Positions 29,420 to 39,022 of a stretch of 64,000 nt of DNA are shown piece after piece. The DNA lies in contig CM030940.1 of assembly GCA_018136815.1 (NCBI GenBank), forward strand, positions 2,587,915 through 2,651,914, in the 5' to 3' direction. Both the position numbers and the translations under genes were made by a program. Position 1 is the stretch's first letter. Each line of letters starts with the position of its first letter. The notes under the pieces are model-generated. The model was given only the letters and a program-made list of their open reading frames with translations. It was not told the DNA's origin and searched no databases. This stretch comes from Isochrysis galbana. Taxonomy: Eukaryota; Haptophyta; Isochrysidales; Isochrysidaceae.

Positions 29420-31854
29420 ATGGCTCCCCTGGCCCTCCACCCTGGCAACGCAGCCGCTGTCCTGGCGGCGGCGGCGCAGCCGAGAGAGTGCCCGATCTCC
29501 GCGGCGGACCTCCAGGTGCTGGTCGTCACCCCCCCCCCCCCCCCCCTCCCCCGCCGGCCGCTCCCTCGAGCCAGTTTCCTCCTTTCCCCAATTCTTGCTC
29601 TCTCACTCTCTCTTTCTCTCACTCTCTCGCCCCACCGCCGCCTCCTGCGCCGTACTCGTACCTCTCTCTAGCCACCGTTGGGCAAGCCTCGTCCGTCGCG
29701 CGTCTCTAAAGACCGCTGGCTGCTCACCCCCCCCCCTCTTCGACGCGTTCCCTCCCCCGGTCCGCCGCAGGTTGGGTCCAATCTCGACATCATGCTCGCC
29801 GCTCGTGCCTCCTCCACACGCGACCTCGTCATCGTGATTGCCGGCCCAACCACAGGATCGATCGCGGTCAAGATGGGGAAGCTCGCCTCGGCCATGGTTG
29901 CCAACATGCTCCTCAACCTCGAGCTCGTCGGCATCCGCAATACACTCGTGTTGACCACGAACCTACGCATTTCAAGGGCTGAAGCACAGACGATCCCGGA
30001 TGCGTCGGACGACAACACGTGCTTGCAGCTACTGTGGCCGCGCGGCATCTGCTGCGCGTTCTCGGGCATCGGGATGAACCTTGTGACATCACCGAACGCC
30101 CCAGGTCGTGCGTGGACGTTGCACGAAAGGCATCCGTACATGCTCTTTCTGCAGCGCTGGTGGTTGGCGGCCCAGGCCACGGCGCGCGGCTACAATGTGC
30201 TATCGCTGGATACGGATATGCACATTGCTAGCAACCCCCTCGGCCTTGTGCGATCGCCCTCCTACGCAAAATTCCAATTGGTGTTTCAGCTTGACTCCGG
30301 ATGGCCCGTTGAATCTGATGTGGAGGGAGAGCGCAGTACCGACGCAATTGGGCAGTACGAAGCTCTAGTTCCTTGCAAGGCCCGAGGGGCACCAGCCCTT
30401 TCAAAGTCACGTGAGGCGCCCAGGAGGGTGTCCAGGGGTCATGCCGCCCTCCTCGCATGCGGATGTGGCGTATTCCGCATGCCAATGCTGAACACTGGCT
30501 TCGTGTGGGTCCGTGGCGGTCTTCGCTCCCCGCAATGGCGAGTCTTCAATCTATCTGTTGACAGGATCCTTTCTAGGCTCAATGGCCCTACCGAGAGCAA
30601 CTCCAAGGGGGAGGTCCGAAGCCATATGGTGTGGGCACAAGTGAGAGGCCTACCGACTGAAGTGCTAGCTCATCTCAAAGTCACCCGGCCCGTCTGTGTG
30701 ACCTCTGCTTATGATACGCTCGCACATTGCTAACGTCCGCCCATGCGTGTGTCACACCTACTCAGGCCGTGGTGAACGAGGTAGTGAATGAGCTTGCACG
30801 CCGTCCACAAAATTGGCCGGGCTCTGAATGCCACATGCGAGATGTGGGCTGTGCTTTGAATCCCAATTCCAGACACGACCAAAGAGAACTGAAGCGGCTC
30901 TGGTGGCTATCGCGTCGGAATTCTTCAATATGGGTGGCCTCGCGCCCGCTCGCCCGTATGGGAAGGGGCAGGGATAATTCAAGCAATATGGAGCGCGTCT
31001 CGCATCGTGGCCACGCGCTTACCCCCTCCGTAGGATCCGGGCGCATTGCCTGGTCGACGGGTGCGCAGGCTGCGCTCACAGATGCCACCAGTCAAAAGGA
31101 CGCACGCCTAGATAACGTTTCTCTCCGGTCTGCATATGAAGTCTGGCCAAGCGTTGCCATGGGACGTGACGAGTGGCCTGAATTAAGAGATGGCGCAAGA
31201 TCAATGGGCACTACCAGGAATCCAGTCGGATGTAGGGCGAGACACAACTTGTACGAGGAGAATCTCATTGGCTGGACGGAGCTTCATGGCTTCGGTGCTC
31301 AGGGAGATGCATTGCTGGGTGTGATGCCACGTGAGGCCGTCGGCCGGATGTGCGGAGCTCGCCTCCGGCTGAATACAACCTTGCTCACTTTTGCCCAGCC
31401 AGCTCCATGCACCGAGCTTGGTGCCCACGTCCTCGGCCAGGAAGTGCTTCACATGCAATTTACCAATACCCATACTCGCAAGGCGATACTACAAGCGATG
31501 GGGTGGTGGTACGTTCAAGATACCAATGGGTCAAATGATGCTCCGGCGGCAGCTTCGAGAATCTCATGTGAGGCCCTCGCTAGCTCTGGAAGCCTCACTC
31601 CTGAAAATGTCCTTGCGAATGTGGTTGTCATCTCCTCCTCATCAATGGCCTCCAGCCTCATCTGCACTGTGCCTGAAACAAACGGACCATCCGTCGAGGC
31701 GATAGGTCCTAGCCCAGTAAGGCTTGGACATGTATGCCCTTGCTGTTGGCGCACCGAGGAGCTGCGTCGGGGACTCGAAAAGGCCCAAGTGGCACCTTCT
31801 TTGCTAAATACCCTAGCCAAGGCTAGCAAGTGGGCAAAATGTCGTATCTGGTGA
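29420..31854 (+). CDS. PF03407-type nucleotide-diphospho-sugar transferase, three exons
   Basis: Exons 29420-29515, 29771-30640 and 30766-31854 join in phase 0 into 684 residues. Intron 1 (GTGCTG to CCGCAG, 255 bp) and intron 2 (GTGAGA to ACTCAG, 125 bp, with TGCTAAC at 30728) both remove stops or poly-C. The core has a Rossmann-like start, a WWLAAQATARGYNVLSLDTD segment with the DxD-type metal site, and a conserved N-V-N-E-like region that is made only by joining exons 2 and 3 (MVWAQ-AVVNEVV). Family members transfer sugars in the Golgi or ER using nucleotide sugars. There is no clear N-terminal membrane anchor. After WAKCRIW the stop overlaps a perfect donor GTGAGT, and an open basic stretch at about 31910-32095 could be a further exon, so the C-terminus is uncertain. 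Confidence 0.75.
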
Positions 31855-32216
31855 GTGATGGATGGAAGCGGGTTGTGTTGTCAGCAGCGACTTGCGCTCG
31901 GAAGTAAAACGGCGTTGCTGGTGCTTGGCATGTGCGTGTAATATGGCATGTATCCATTGCGGTCGCAAGGTGCATCGTGTACCCCAAATGTCCATTGCAC
32001 CCGCGCAAGAAGCGCTATGACGACGACGAGCACCCGCCATATCCTCGCCGCGCCCCTGTGTTGCGCTCCCCGAGCGGTAGGGGCCATAAAAGTCAGTAGG
32101 TACCACTGAGGTCGTTTGCCTTCATTTGGTACCCCTCGTTTCCAAATACGCGATGCGCCGGCACGAAAAAATCTTCTAGTATTTAAGCAAAGCCACCCAC
32201 CTCACAGTGCTCAACC

Positions 32217-32815
32217 ATGTCTATAAATGGAATGGCGGCTGATGATGTAGTACGAAAGCGATTGCAATCGATCATAAGAAAGATGGACGAGAACTTTAAA
32301 AATTCATCATACCTCTCTTTCCGCCATATGCCAATTCTAAATCTGCCATGCAGGTTATGGCGGAAGCATTGGACAGCATCAGTCCGCCGCCGCCGGTTGG
32401 GGTCAACCCGTCCAATCCAAAGTTTTCGACGTACACTGTCGAATGTCAGTTCTTATTCAGTTTATTAGATTTCAAGCACAATACGGACACTAAAGACAAC
32501 TTACACAGAATTTGCGAGATTGATAAATCATTCACACTGGTTTATATGAGACACACTCTCTTGAGCAAGAAATTCATTGTGAAAACAATCATCAATATGA
32601 GTCGTGATGCGTGATGATCTGCTTCGTACAATGAAACTTATGTCAATTCGGAATTAACTCCCCACCTCCAAGAATTGTTAGAAGGTGTCGATTCGGGTTC
32701 AGCTTCCCAAGTAAAGATTGAAAACAAAAGGCCGCTTATCGTTTCGGGTTCAGCTCCCGTAAAGATTGAACCCACAAGGCCCAGCAACATCAAATACAAA
32801 AAAGCTCGGTCCTAG
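32217..32815 (+). pseudogene. Fractured AT-rich orphan gene
   Basis: Much richer in A and T than its neighbours and preceded by TATTTAAG (about 32180). A first frame opens at ATG 32217 and loses sense near 32330. A second frame (32348-32614) carries on with protein-like composition to TGA TGA, after which the same frame is open again to TAG at 32813. The last part contains two similar units, each ending in VKIE, a SUMO-consensus-like tetrapeptide. So one gene seems to be broken by one frameshift (or an unrecognised intron) and two adjacent TGA codons. No family recognised. Viral or organellar origin, or a different stop-codon use, are possibilities I cannot test. Confidence 0.45.
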
Positions 32816-33245
32816 GACACCGGGCCGAGCTCACCATGAGGGCGCTCCTGCCGAGCGAGTCCGAAGGTCATTATGATCTTGATCTTAGAGAAATCCATCT
32901 CAAATTCGTTCGTCTTCTTGTTCCTCCCCTTCTTGGGTTCTTGGGGATTTGCCTGTGTGGGTTTGCGGGACGGGAGGCATTGGGTCAGCCTCGTGGGTGC
33001 TTGGCGGGGCATTGCGCTTGAGGTTCGTCCAAGGGTGGGGTTCCCGAAGGTTCCTCCTCTCTTGCGTTGTGGCAGGGCCTCTAGCCTTTTTTGTGTTCAT
33101 GTTGTTGGCTGGGCTGGTGACTGTGGGGCCGCCAGCAGCAATGCGTGCTAGACGAGACCCAACCACCGAATCACGGCCGAGAGGAAGTGACACAAGAGAG
33201 AAAAAAGACCAAAAGGCCTGCCCGGACCCCACACTCCAAACCAGA

Positions 33246-33409
33246 CCTCAGGTAGTGCACCAAGGTCGGACCCTGGAAACCGAAGAAAAAGGAAAGAAGG
33301 GGGGCAGGGGAGGAGGTGGAGGGAGGGAAGATAAGGGCGATGGAAATAGAGGTGGCGAGTCCTGTAGACGGTAGGTGTGTAGCCCAGAATCTTCAGATGT
33401 TTTTTTTTT
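33246..33409 (+). repeat. Retroelement 3' end, family 2
   Basis: Contains GTAGTGCACCAAGG, the ACCGAAGAAAAAGG purine block, GGGCGATGG and the terminal GCCCAGAATCTTCAGATG followed by ten T (33400-33409). Other copies: 36093-36240 (minus), 50160-50269, 60858-61005. The 5' limit is not defined. It abuts the minus-strand LINE 5' end that starts at 33608. Confidence 0.75.
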
Positions 33410-33608
33410 GTGGTGCGTGCAGTCTGTCTGGCTCCGGGGCCTCGGCTCGGGCCGTGGCTCGCGGGTACCTGGGCTGGCGTGGCCCTGGCTGGGGGTCGCT
33501 GTGGCTGCAGGGAGTCGGTCATCACTTGGTCGGCCAGCGCGGTGGGGTGGGCGGAGAGAGAAGAGGGGAGCGTGGCGCGCTCCATGACCCTATCGTTTTA
33601 ACGATAGT
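33410..33608 (-). mobile_element. LINE 5' end with terminal hairpin
   Basis: The hairpin CTATCGTTTTAACGATAG (33591-33608, perfect 8-bp stem) precedes GGGTCATGGAGCGCGCC on the minus strand (ATG 33585-33583). The following proline-rich frame begins MERATLPS and reads into the A run that is the complement of the family-2 T tail. Only about 176 bases of LINE coding sequence remain on this side of the insertion. Confidence 0.7.
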
Positions 33609-33618
33609 TGACAAAGAA

Positions 33619-33633
33619 GGAGTAGACCAATGA
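33619..33633. repeat. Target-site duplication, 3' copy
   Basis: GGAGTAGACCAATGA, identical to 34296-34310, flanks the truncated LINE copy 33634-34295. Confidence 0.93.
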
Positions 33634-34295
33634 AAAAAAAACTTCTTAATATTCACGCCGCGCGCGCGACCCCGCTAACCGCCTCTGCAGCCTCGCCCGC
33701 TTCCCTTGTCCCCCCTCCACCTGCCTTGCGGCACGTCCCCTCGTGCTCTACCTAGGGGCTGGGTGTTGGAGTCTCCAGTGGCAGGCGGTGTGTACCGGTC
33801 CCCGATGGCTTAACTTCCTCCTTCCTCGTATGCCATCGGGCTACCGGCCTTTGCGTGTGTCCTCTTTGTGTAAGGTGTCAGGCGTCCGTGAGTCGGTCTG
33901 TCCGTGAGTATCCGTCCGGTAGCCAATGGGGGGCGGCTCGCGGCGGGGGTGCTCGCGTTCAGGCTAATCGTTCCGCCATATTGAGCGCTTATGCTATTAG
34001 AGCTAGGTTCGAATTCATGATCAGAGCTCCTTTGTCGTTCGTTATAAAGATAGGTGTGCTGAGTTCTCGGGGGGGCTTGATCTTTGGCTTCCTACCTTGG
34101 GAGGCCTTGTTCGTACGTGCGTTCGAGTTCCCGTCCTGGGGTTCGAGGCCCCTGACTAGGATCGTGAACCTGCTCAGGGTTCTCTCGATGACCGGCACGT
34201 GATGGAAGGCGTATTGATCGAATTCCACTTTGTAGAAGTCTCCTATTATGTACCTCCATGCTATGAGGTAAAGGGCTTTGAGGCTATCGGGCGTA
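33634..34295 (-). mobile_element. 5'-truncated LINE copy
   Basis: A minus-strand copy of the last ~660 bp of the LINE, from the point equivalent to about 22444 to the terminal AATATTAAGAAG plus T run (A run 33633-33641 on plus). Its coding part (ERTLSRFTIL, then GRKPKIKPPREL and a FITNDKG segment) is colinear with the full LINE, except that a TAA replaces a Gln codon near the end. Perfect 15-bp duplications flank it. This is a standard target-primed insertion with 5' truncation. Confidence 0.92.
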
Positions 34296-34310
34296 GGAGT
34301 AGACCAATGA
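34296..34310. repeat. Target-site duplication, 5' copy
   Basis: GGAGTAGACCAATGA, the partner of 33619-33633. Confidence 0.93.
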
Positions 34311-35144
34311 ATTGACGAGCGATGTGAAGCCTCAGTGTCTCAATGTTTAATTGTCGAGCGCCGAACCATCGAGACAAGCCCTGAAAACAAAACCCTTTCG
34401 CACTCTTGAGCATCGAATCCGCCTTGAGTATAGAGATACTCTGGATTCGACACCCCCCGACTCAAATCGAGCGCCCACGCGAGTCAGAGGGTGATCAAGC
34501 CCACAACAAGCACGAAAAGACGCGACGAACAGAGACAAGACAAGACACCAAGCTCAAGCTCACAATGATGTACTCACAGGCGTCCCCATGAGATACAAAC
34601 AAGGAAAACTCGAGTTGACAATACGAACAAGCAAACGAAGGGGAATCCGAATCCGAATCTGTGTGTCTTGTGTGTCAGTAGCAACAAGGGGGTCTGTTCA
34701 GCTGTAGGTGTTGGCGCGTACGTACCTTACACGAATATTCATGCCTACAGCCTTCAGATGGGCAGGAATACAATGACCGTTTTACAACAGTTTCTCTTGT
34801 GAGTTTCTTGACGGGTTTAGGTTTTGGGTGTTCACTTCAAGGCTTCAAGTTGGCATTCTTTAACCCTATGGGGCGAGCGCGCAATGGTGGAAAGGATGGC
34901 TGGTAGCCGCTACCCCTCTGAACGGCAAAGATGAGAGGCAAACCTACTTTTATATACCAAAATTGGCGGGGGGTGGGTAAAAAAAAAAGGCCATCACACT
35001 CTCAATGCTTGTGCTTGGCTGCCGGCCAATAGCAACAAAACTAGACTGCCCCTATTCAACCCTCCTTCATAGAACGGGATCAAAATAGGGTAGAAACAAC
35101 GGAGACTCCAGGAGCAAGTGCAAAAGTGCGCTTCCAGCTCAAAG
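34311..35144. other. Intergenic, nothing recognised
   Basis: No gene or repeat boundary recognised. It forms the 3' flank of the coiled-coil gene. Confidence 0.45.
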
Positions 35145-35918
35145 CTATGAGTCTGTGCTCAAGAGCCTGCTAATATATTGCTCTTGAGCCAAGGCAAGTT
35201 CACAATCGGCAGGATCCGCTGCACCGTTGTTGGCTCGTGGTGCTTCCTCTGAAGGATGCGTCACGCTGACTGCCGCTGCGTCGTCAGCCATCGCCACGTC
35301 GTCAATTGTACGCCTATGTGGGCTATGCGAGTCTGCGCTGTTAGCAGTACTTGGCCGAATATTTCCGTGAAATGTTGTGCTTCCGCAGGGCTGAGCTTCC
35401 AACATGCAAGTCTGGGAAGATTTCTTTGTGGCTATTTGAGCACGTACGAACGATTCTTGCTGTAGCTGCAAGTTAATTTCCTCGAGTCGGATGCGCTGTG
35501 CCCGAATGTTGCTTTGTGCCACAGCCAATTCGCGATCGCGCTTTGTCAGAAGGGCCCGCAATCGTGAAAGCTCCGTCTTCTTGGTGTCTCTGTCTGCGGA
35601 GACTTGCTTCAGCGACGCGGAAAGAGCCGCCTCTCGCCGCTGTCCCTCTTGAATGGCTCGGCGGAGACTCCGGTCGGCATCAGCCCGGCATTGACTCAAG
35701 TTCTCCTTGAGCACCCGCACCTCGTTTATCAGATCCGTTTCGCGCTGCCTGACCGCCTCAAGGTCCTGCTTGAGCATGCTTATCTGTGCAGATTGCCCTG
35801 CTGCGTGGGACCGGCAGTTCTCGAGGTGAGAGTGAGCATTGGCCAGGAGCGTAGCATTGAAGCTCTGCTTTCGCTCCCGGATGTCGGAAGCTTGGCGCAG
35901 GAGAACAGCGAGTGTCAT
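35145..35918 (-). CDS. Coiled-coil protein of unknown function
   Basis: 257 residues from the ATG at 35918-35916. Residues about 10-160 form a nearly continuous coiled coil with heptads of Leu and charged residues (ISMLKQDLEAVRQRETDLIN and LSRLRALLTKRDRELAVAQ). The C-terminal third is Ser/Ala-rich and disordered and ends with a short helix. No known domain, membrane segment or targeting signal. Composition and length speak for a real gene. Structural or cytoskeletal roles are common for such proteins, but nothing here indicates one. Confidence 0.65.
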   Translation of the reverse strand: MTLAVLLRQASDIRERKQSFNATLLANAHSHLENCRSHAAGQSAQISMLKQDLEAVRQRETDLINEVRVLKENLSQCRADADRSLRRAIQEGQRREAALSASLKQVSADRDTKKTELSRLRALLTKRDRELAVAQSNIRAQRIRLEEINLQLQQESFVRAQIATKKSSQTCMLEAQPCGSTTFHGNIRPSTANSADSHSPHRRTIDDVAMADDAAAVSVTHPSEEAPRANNGAADPADCELALAQEQYISRLLSTDS

Positions 35919-36092
35919 AGCCCGAGGCCGTCTGGCGAGCGGCTGGTTGTCGTTAGGTTGGTTGGCGGGAGGCAGTACATTTCAAAAGAGTAAAGTTTTT
36001 CTGGCATAGGTGAAATCTGGAGCCTCATGGACATGCCCTATTTCTTCAGGTGAAAATACAAATTGACCCTTCGACAACTCTAGTAGATACTG
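35919..36092. other. Promoter side of the coiled-coil gene
   Basis: A short spacer; no defined element was seen. Confidence 0.4.
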
Positions 36093-36240
36093 AAAAAAAC
36101 TGAAGATTCTGGGTTTACACCTGTTGTCGGCACAGTATCTACTACCGTCCTGTTCCCATCGCCCTTCATATCCCCTCCTCTTTTACTCGTTCCCATCCCC
36201 CTTTCATTCCTTTGTCTTCGGTTTTAGGGGTATGGCTGAG
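36093..36240 (-). repeat. Retroelement 3' end, family 2, minus strand
   Basis: On the minus strand it reads ACCGAAGACAAAGGAATG, GGGCGATGGGAAC, then GTGTAAACCCAGAATCTTCAG and seven T (A run 36093-36099 on plus), matching 33246-33409. Confidence 0.7.
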
Positions 36241-36616
36241 GCGCTGAGGCCCATGCCCCCGGTGCGTTACCTTAGGCTTCGTTCGGATGGGGGATGGCAG
36301 ATTCAGGGCTGGCCTTCTCGTTGTCAGCAGGTGGTCTCGCTTGGGTAGCTGGGAGTCTCATAATGGACGTGCGCTTCCGAGGGCAACTGTCTGTCGTGGT
36401 TATGGCTCATAATTCGGTCCGAGTCGGATTTAGTCCTCGCCGTTCTTCGCGTCGATGTCGATGTCGATATCGATATATCGATATGTCAGAGCAAGGCTGA
36501 TCTCACTTTATTGGAGATCGCCTGCGAGGGCGCGCCGGCAGCTAGCGCGGAACGCGGCTGTTGCGGGGAGCTCCTGGAGCTTTCCGCGGGACCCATGTTG
36601 TCTCGTTGTCTCAGAT

Positions 36617-36624
36617 ATCACCAA
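36617..36624. repeat. Possible 8-bp target-site duplication, left
   Basis: ATCACCAA, identical to 37646-37653. Six extra bases (AGCAAG) separate it from the left inverted repeat, so the duplication is suggestive rather than exact. Confidence 0.5.
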
Positions 36625-36630
36625 AGCAAG

Positions 36631-37645
36631 TAGGGGTAGGCCAAAATATCCGGATATGTGAATTGGATATTTGGGTGGGTTTTTGCCCAACTGGATATTT
36701 TTGGATATTCTTGGATATCTGCTGGATATTTGGGTGGCTCAAGCGGGAAAGGCGCGTGCTCCATGAGCCATGAGCGGGCAACGGTGGGGGGTGGGGGGAG
36801 GGGGGGAGGGCACCCAACATATACAGTAACAACGTGTTAACGTGTTACTATAGTATTTGCTGCAAAGCTGAGGATTGGAAAGCACGAGGCGCGAGGCGCG
36901 AGTCATGCAAGGTGAGCCGGATGAGGAGCGCCCAGGCCCTGCTCTTGCCTGCGCGCACGCCCTCTTCTTCTCAGCCGCCGCGCCCGCCTTTCCCTTGTTT
37001 GTGTGTAGGAGTGGGAACGGCACTGCGCGACGCTGCACGACGCTCTTCGTTGCGCCGGCGTCGCCGATGTGCAGTCTTTCACCAAAGATGTGCTATCATG
37101 GTGGGCATCGCACCACACCAAGTTTCCAACTTGGGCGATTGCTGCACGGATTGCCCTTTGTCTCAGCCCCAACTCTGCCGCGTCTGAGCGTGTGTTCGGT
37201 TTGCTGCAATGCATGTTTGGTGCAGATCGTGCTAATTCGTTGGCTGATCAGGTGGAGGCGCCGGTGAGCCGGTGATGTTGCGATACAATCGCAATAAGCG
37301 CAAGGGCGCGTGTGCGTAAGAAGTATGTATGTCGTATGTCGTATGGTGATTGTGAGCCTGCCACGCACTATACTAACTGAATGCATGTGACATACGACAC
37401 ACATCATTCATAGATAGAGCGATGTGTGGGGCCACAAAGTATATACCCCCCATACCCCATCCATACCTCCATACCCCCTCCCCATCACGCCGCCGAGCTT
37501 GCTTGTGGGTCTCGGCGATCGGCGAATATCCAATCGATATCCATTGGATATTTTGCTGGATATTTGGGAGAGTAGACCGGATATAAACTGGATATCCCAA
37601 ATAGATATTTGGGTAGATTTTACTGGATATTTTGGCCTACCCCTA
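36631..37645 (+). mobile_element. Non-autonomous hAT transposon with 21-bp inverted repeats
   Basis: This 1015-bp element has a perfect 21-bp terminal inverted repeat beginning TAGGGGTAGGCC (36631-36651 and 37625-37645). The subterminal regions are full of GGATAT/ATATCC motifs, which probably bind the transposase. Inside is a plus-strand remnant of a hAT C-terminal domain (37069-37275). An 8-bp repeat ATCACCAA flanks it, offset on the left by six bases. Deletion derivative of an autonomous hAT element. Confidence 0.85.
37069..37275 (+). pseudogene. hAT transposase C-terminal dimerisation remnant
   Basis: 68 codons with the hallmark of the hAT dimerisation domain: W-W, a FPTWAIAARIAL segment, then LSPNSAASERVFGLLQ, ending near a D-Q-V-E-A segment. 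The BED finger and catalytic region are absent. Belongs to the element 36631-37645. Confidence 0.8.
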
Positions 37646-37653
37646 ATCACCAA
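37646..37653. repeat. Possible 8-bp target-site duplication, right
   Basis: ATCACCAA, directly adjacent to the right inverted repeat; partner at 36617-36624. Confidence 0.55.
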
Positions 37654-37824
37654 GGCCGCGCTCAAAGCAACCCCTAGTTGGGCTGTCAGTACTGATATCA
37701 GTACTGATGCATTAGTATCAGCTCCTCTCATTGCGCCGAACCGCCGAACCCATGCTGCTCCATGCGTACTCACAAGGCCACTCAGGGAAGGAAACCCAAA
37801 CTTAAGAAACCGCTAGAACTCAGC

Positions 37825-37844
37825 ACCCCCGTATTCATCGAAAA
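37825..37844. repeat. Target-site duplication inside a LINE, 3' copy
   Basis: ACCCCCGTATTCATCGAAAA, identical to 38579-38598. The last A bases are ambiguous with the A run of the inserted copy (37841-37849). Confidence 0.9.
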
Positions 37845-38578
37845 AAAAACCTTTTAATATTCTCGCCTCACTCGTGGCACTGGAAGACGCTCACGAAGCC
37901 ACGCCCTTTCTCTTCCCACTCCCTCACTTCCTGCCTTGCGGCAACTCCCCTCGTGCTCTACTTAGGGGCCCGGGTCGTGCGGGGGGTTCGAGCTAAGCGG
38001 GGTGCACCTGTCCCCAACAGTAAGTTCTCTCCTTCCTCCTGTTCTGTTGAGTGACCTGTCTATACAGAAGGTATCCAGGGTATCGTCGTACTGATGCGCA
38101 CGGGCGTTCACTCAGTGTGTCCGTAGTTATGATCGGCCGCCCATCCGAAATATCGGTCAGAGCGGGGTGACGCGTCGCATCATGCGAGTCTCTCGGCTAA
38201 ACCGAGAGCTTTCGCTACGAGGCCGAATTCCTTGCTGAGTTGTAGCCTGCCTTTCTTGTCTTCGATAAATATGGGGGTGCTGAGTTCCGTCGTTTTTTTG
38301 ATCTTTGGTTTTCTTCCCTGAGCGGCCTTATATGTTCGCATGGAGTTGTGGGGATCCGGCAAGGTACTGCCTCGAACTAGGGTGGCAAACCTCGTTAGCG
38401 TGGATTCAAGGACTGGTATGCAGTGGAAATTGTGCGCCTCGTAGTCTACTCTATAGAAGTCTTTTATAATGTATTTCCATGCAATTATATAGAGCGCTTT
38501 TAGGCTGTCGGGGGTGGTCGTACCGGGGTATGCGAAGAGTCTGTCTTTCGCTATCTGTGCACGCGATCTCTTAGGAGG
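37845..38578 (-). mobile_element. 5'-truncated LINE inserted into another LINE
   Basis: A minus-strand copy of about 734 bp. Coding part: an AKDRLFAYPGTTTPDS segment, then AWKYIIKDFYRVDYE and RGSTLPDPHNSMRTYKAAQG, to AERLA and stop (38180), all open, so this is a young insertion. The 3' UTR has the GCAA-loop motif and ends in AATATTAAAAGG plus T (A run on plus). Flanked by the 20-bp duplication at 37825 and 38579. Confidence 0.9.
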
Positions 38579-38598
38579 ACCCCCGTATTCATCGAAAA
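38579..38598. repeat. Target-site duplication inside a LINE, 5' copy
   Basis: ACCCCCGTATTCATCGAAAA, the partner of 37825-37844, joining back to the outer plus-strand LINE. Confidence 0.9.
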
Positions 38599-39022
38599 TG
38601 AAAAAAGTAAACTACAACTAAGTGAAAACTTTAGCATCGCTCGTGGCGAACGCACTTGGTCTTGCCAAAAGACTTGCATAACACGACGAGACGCTCCGCT
38701 CAAACTGATCGTTCGGACACGCCACCACCATTGTCACCGTCACAACACGATAAATACCGCAGCACGAAACAGCGACGAAACTTCAATCTTGTGATAAACA
38801 GGTCACTCAGCAGCACATGAGGAAGGCGGGAACAGAACAGGCCGCTGAGGACAGGTGCACCCCGCTCTGCTCGGACCCCCACATGACCCGAGCCCCTAAG
38901 TAGAGCGCACGAGGGGAGTTGCCGCAAGGCGGGGAGTGAGGGTGAGGAAAGAGAAGGGGCGTGGCTAAGAGAACATGGCCCAGTGCCACGTGTGAGGCGA
39001 GAATATTAAAAGCTATTTTTTT

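Larger units (their letters stand above)
37735..39022 (+). mobile_element. LINE copy interrupted by a second LINE
   Basis: Plus-strand LINE 3' part. Its C-terminal coding sequence begins near 37757 (MRTHKATQGRKPKLKKPLEL), is interrupted after 37844, and resumes at 38579 with the duplicated target before reaching the 3' UTR. The UTR has GTAGAGCGCACGAGGGG, the GCC-GCAA-GGC motif, and ends GGCGAGAATATTAAAAGCTA plus seven T (39016-39022). The resumed coding part contains a frameshift, so this copy was already decaying. The 5' limit is approximate. Confidence 0.85.

Noticed and set aside
32612-32617. Selenocysteine or reassigned UGA at the double TGA
   Set aside because: Other genes in the window use TGA as a normal stop (for example the membrane protein at 5662), and two adjacent readthrough codons plus a frame change point to decay instead.
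38640-38700. Treating the 38.6 kb coding stretch as a separate LINE insertion
   Set aside because: The 20-bp duplication shows that it is the continuation of the outer plus-strand copy after the nested insertion.
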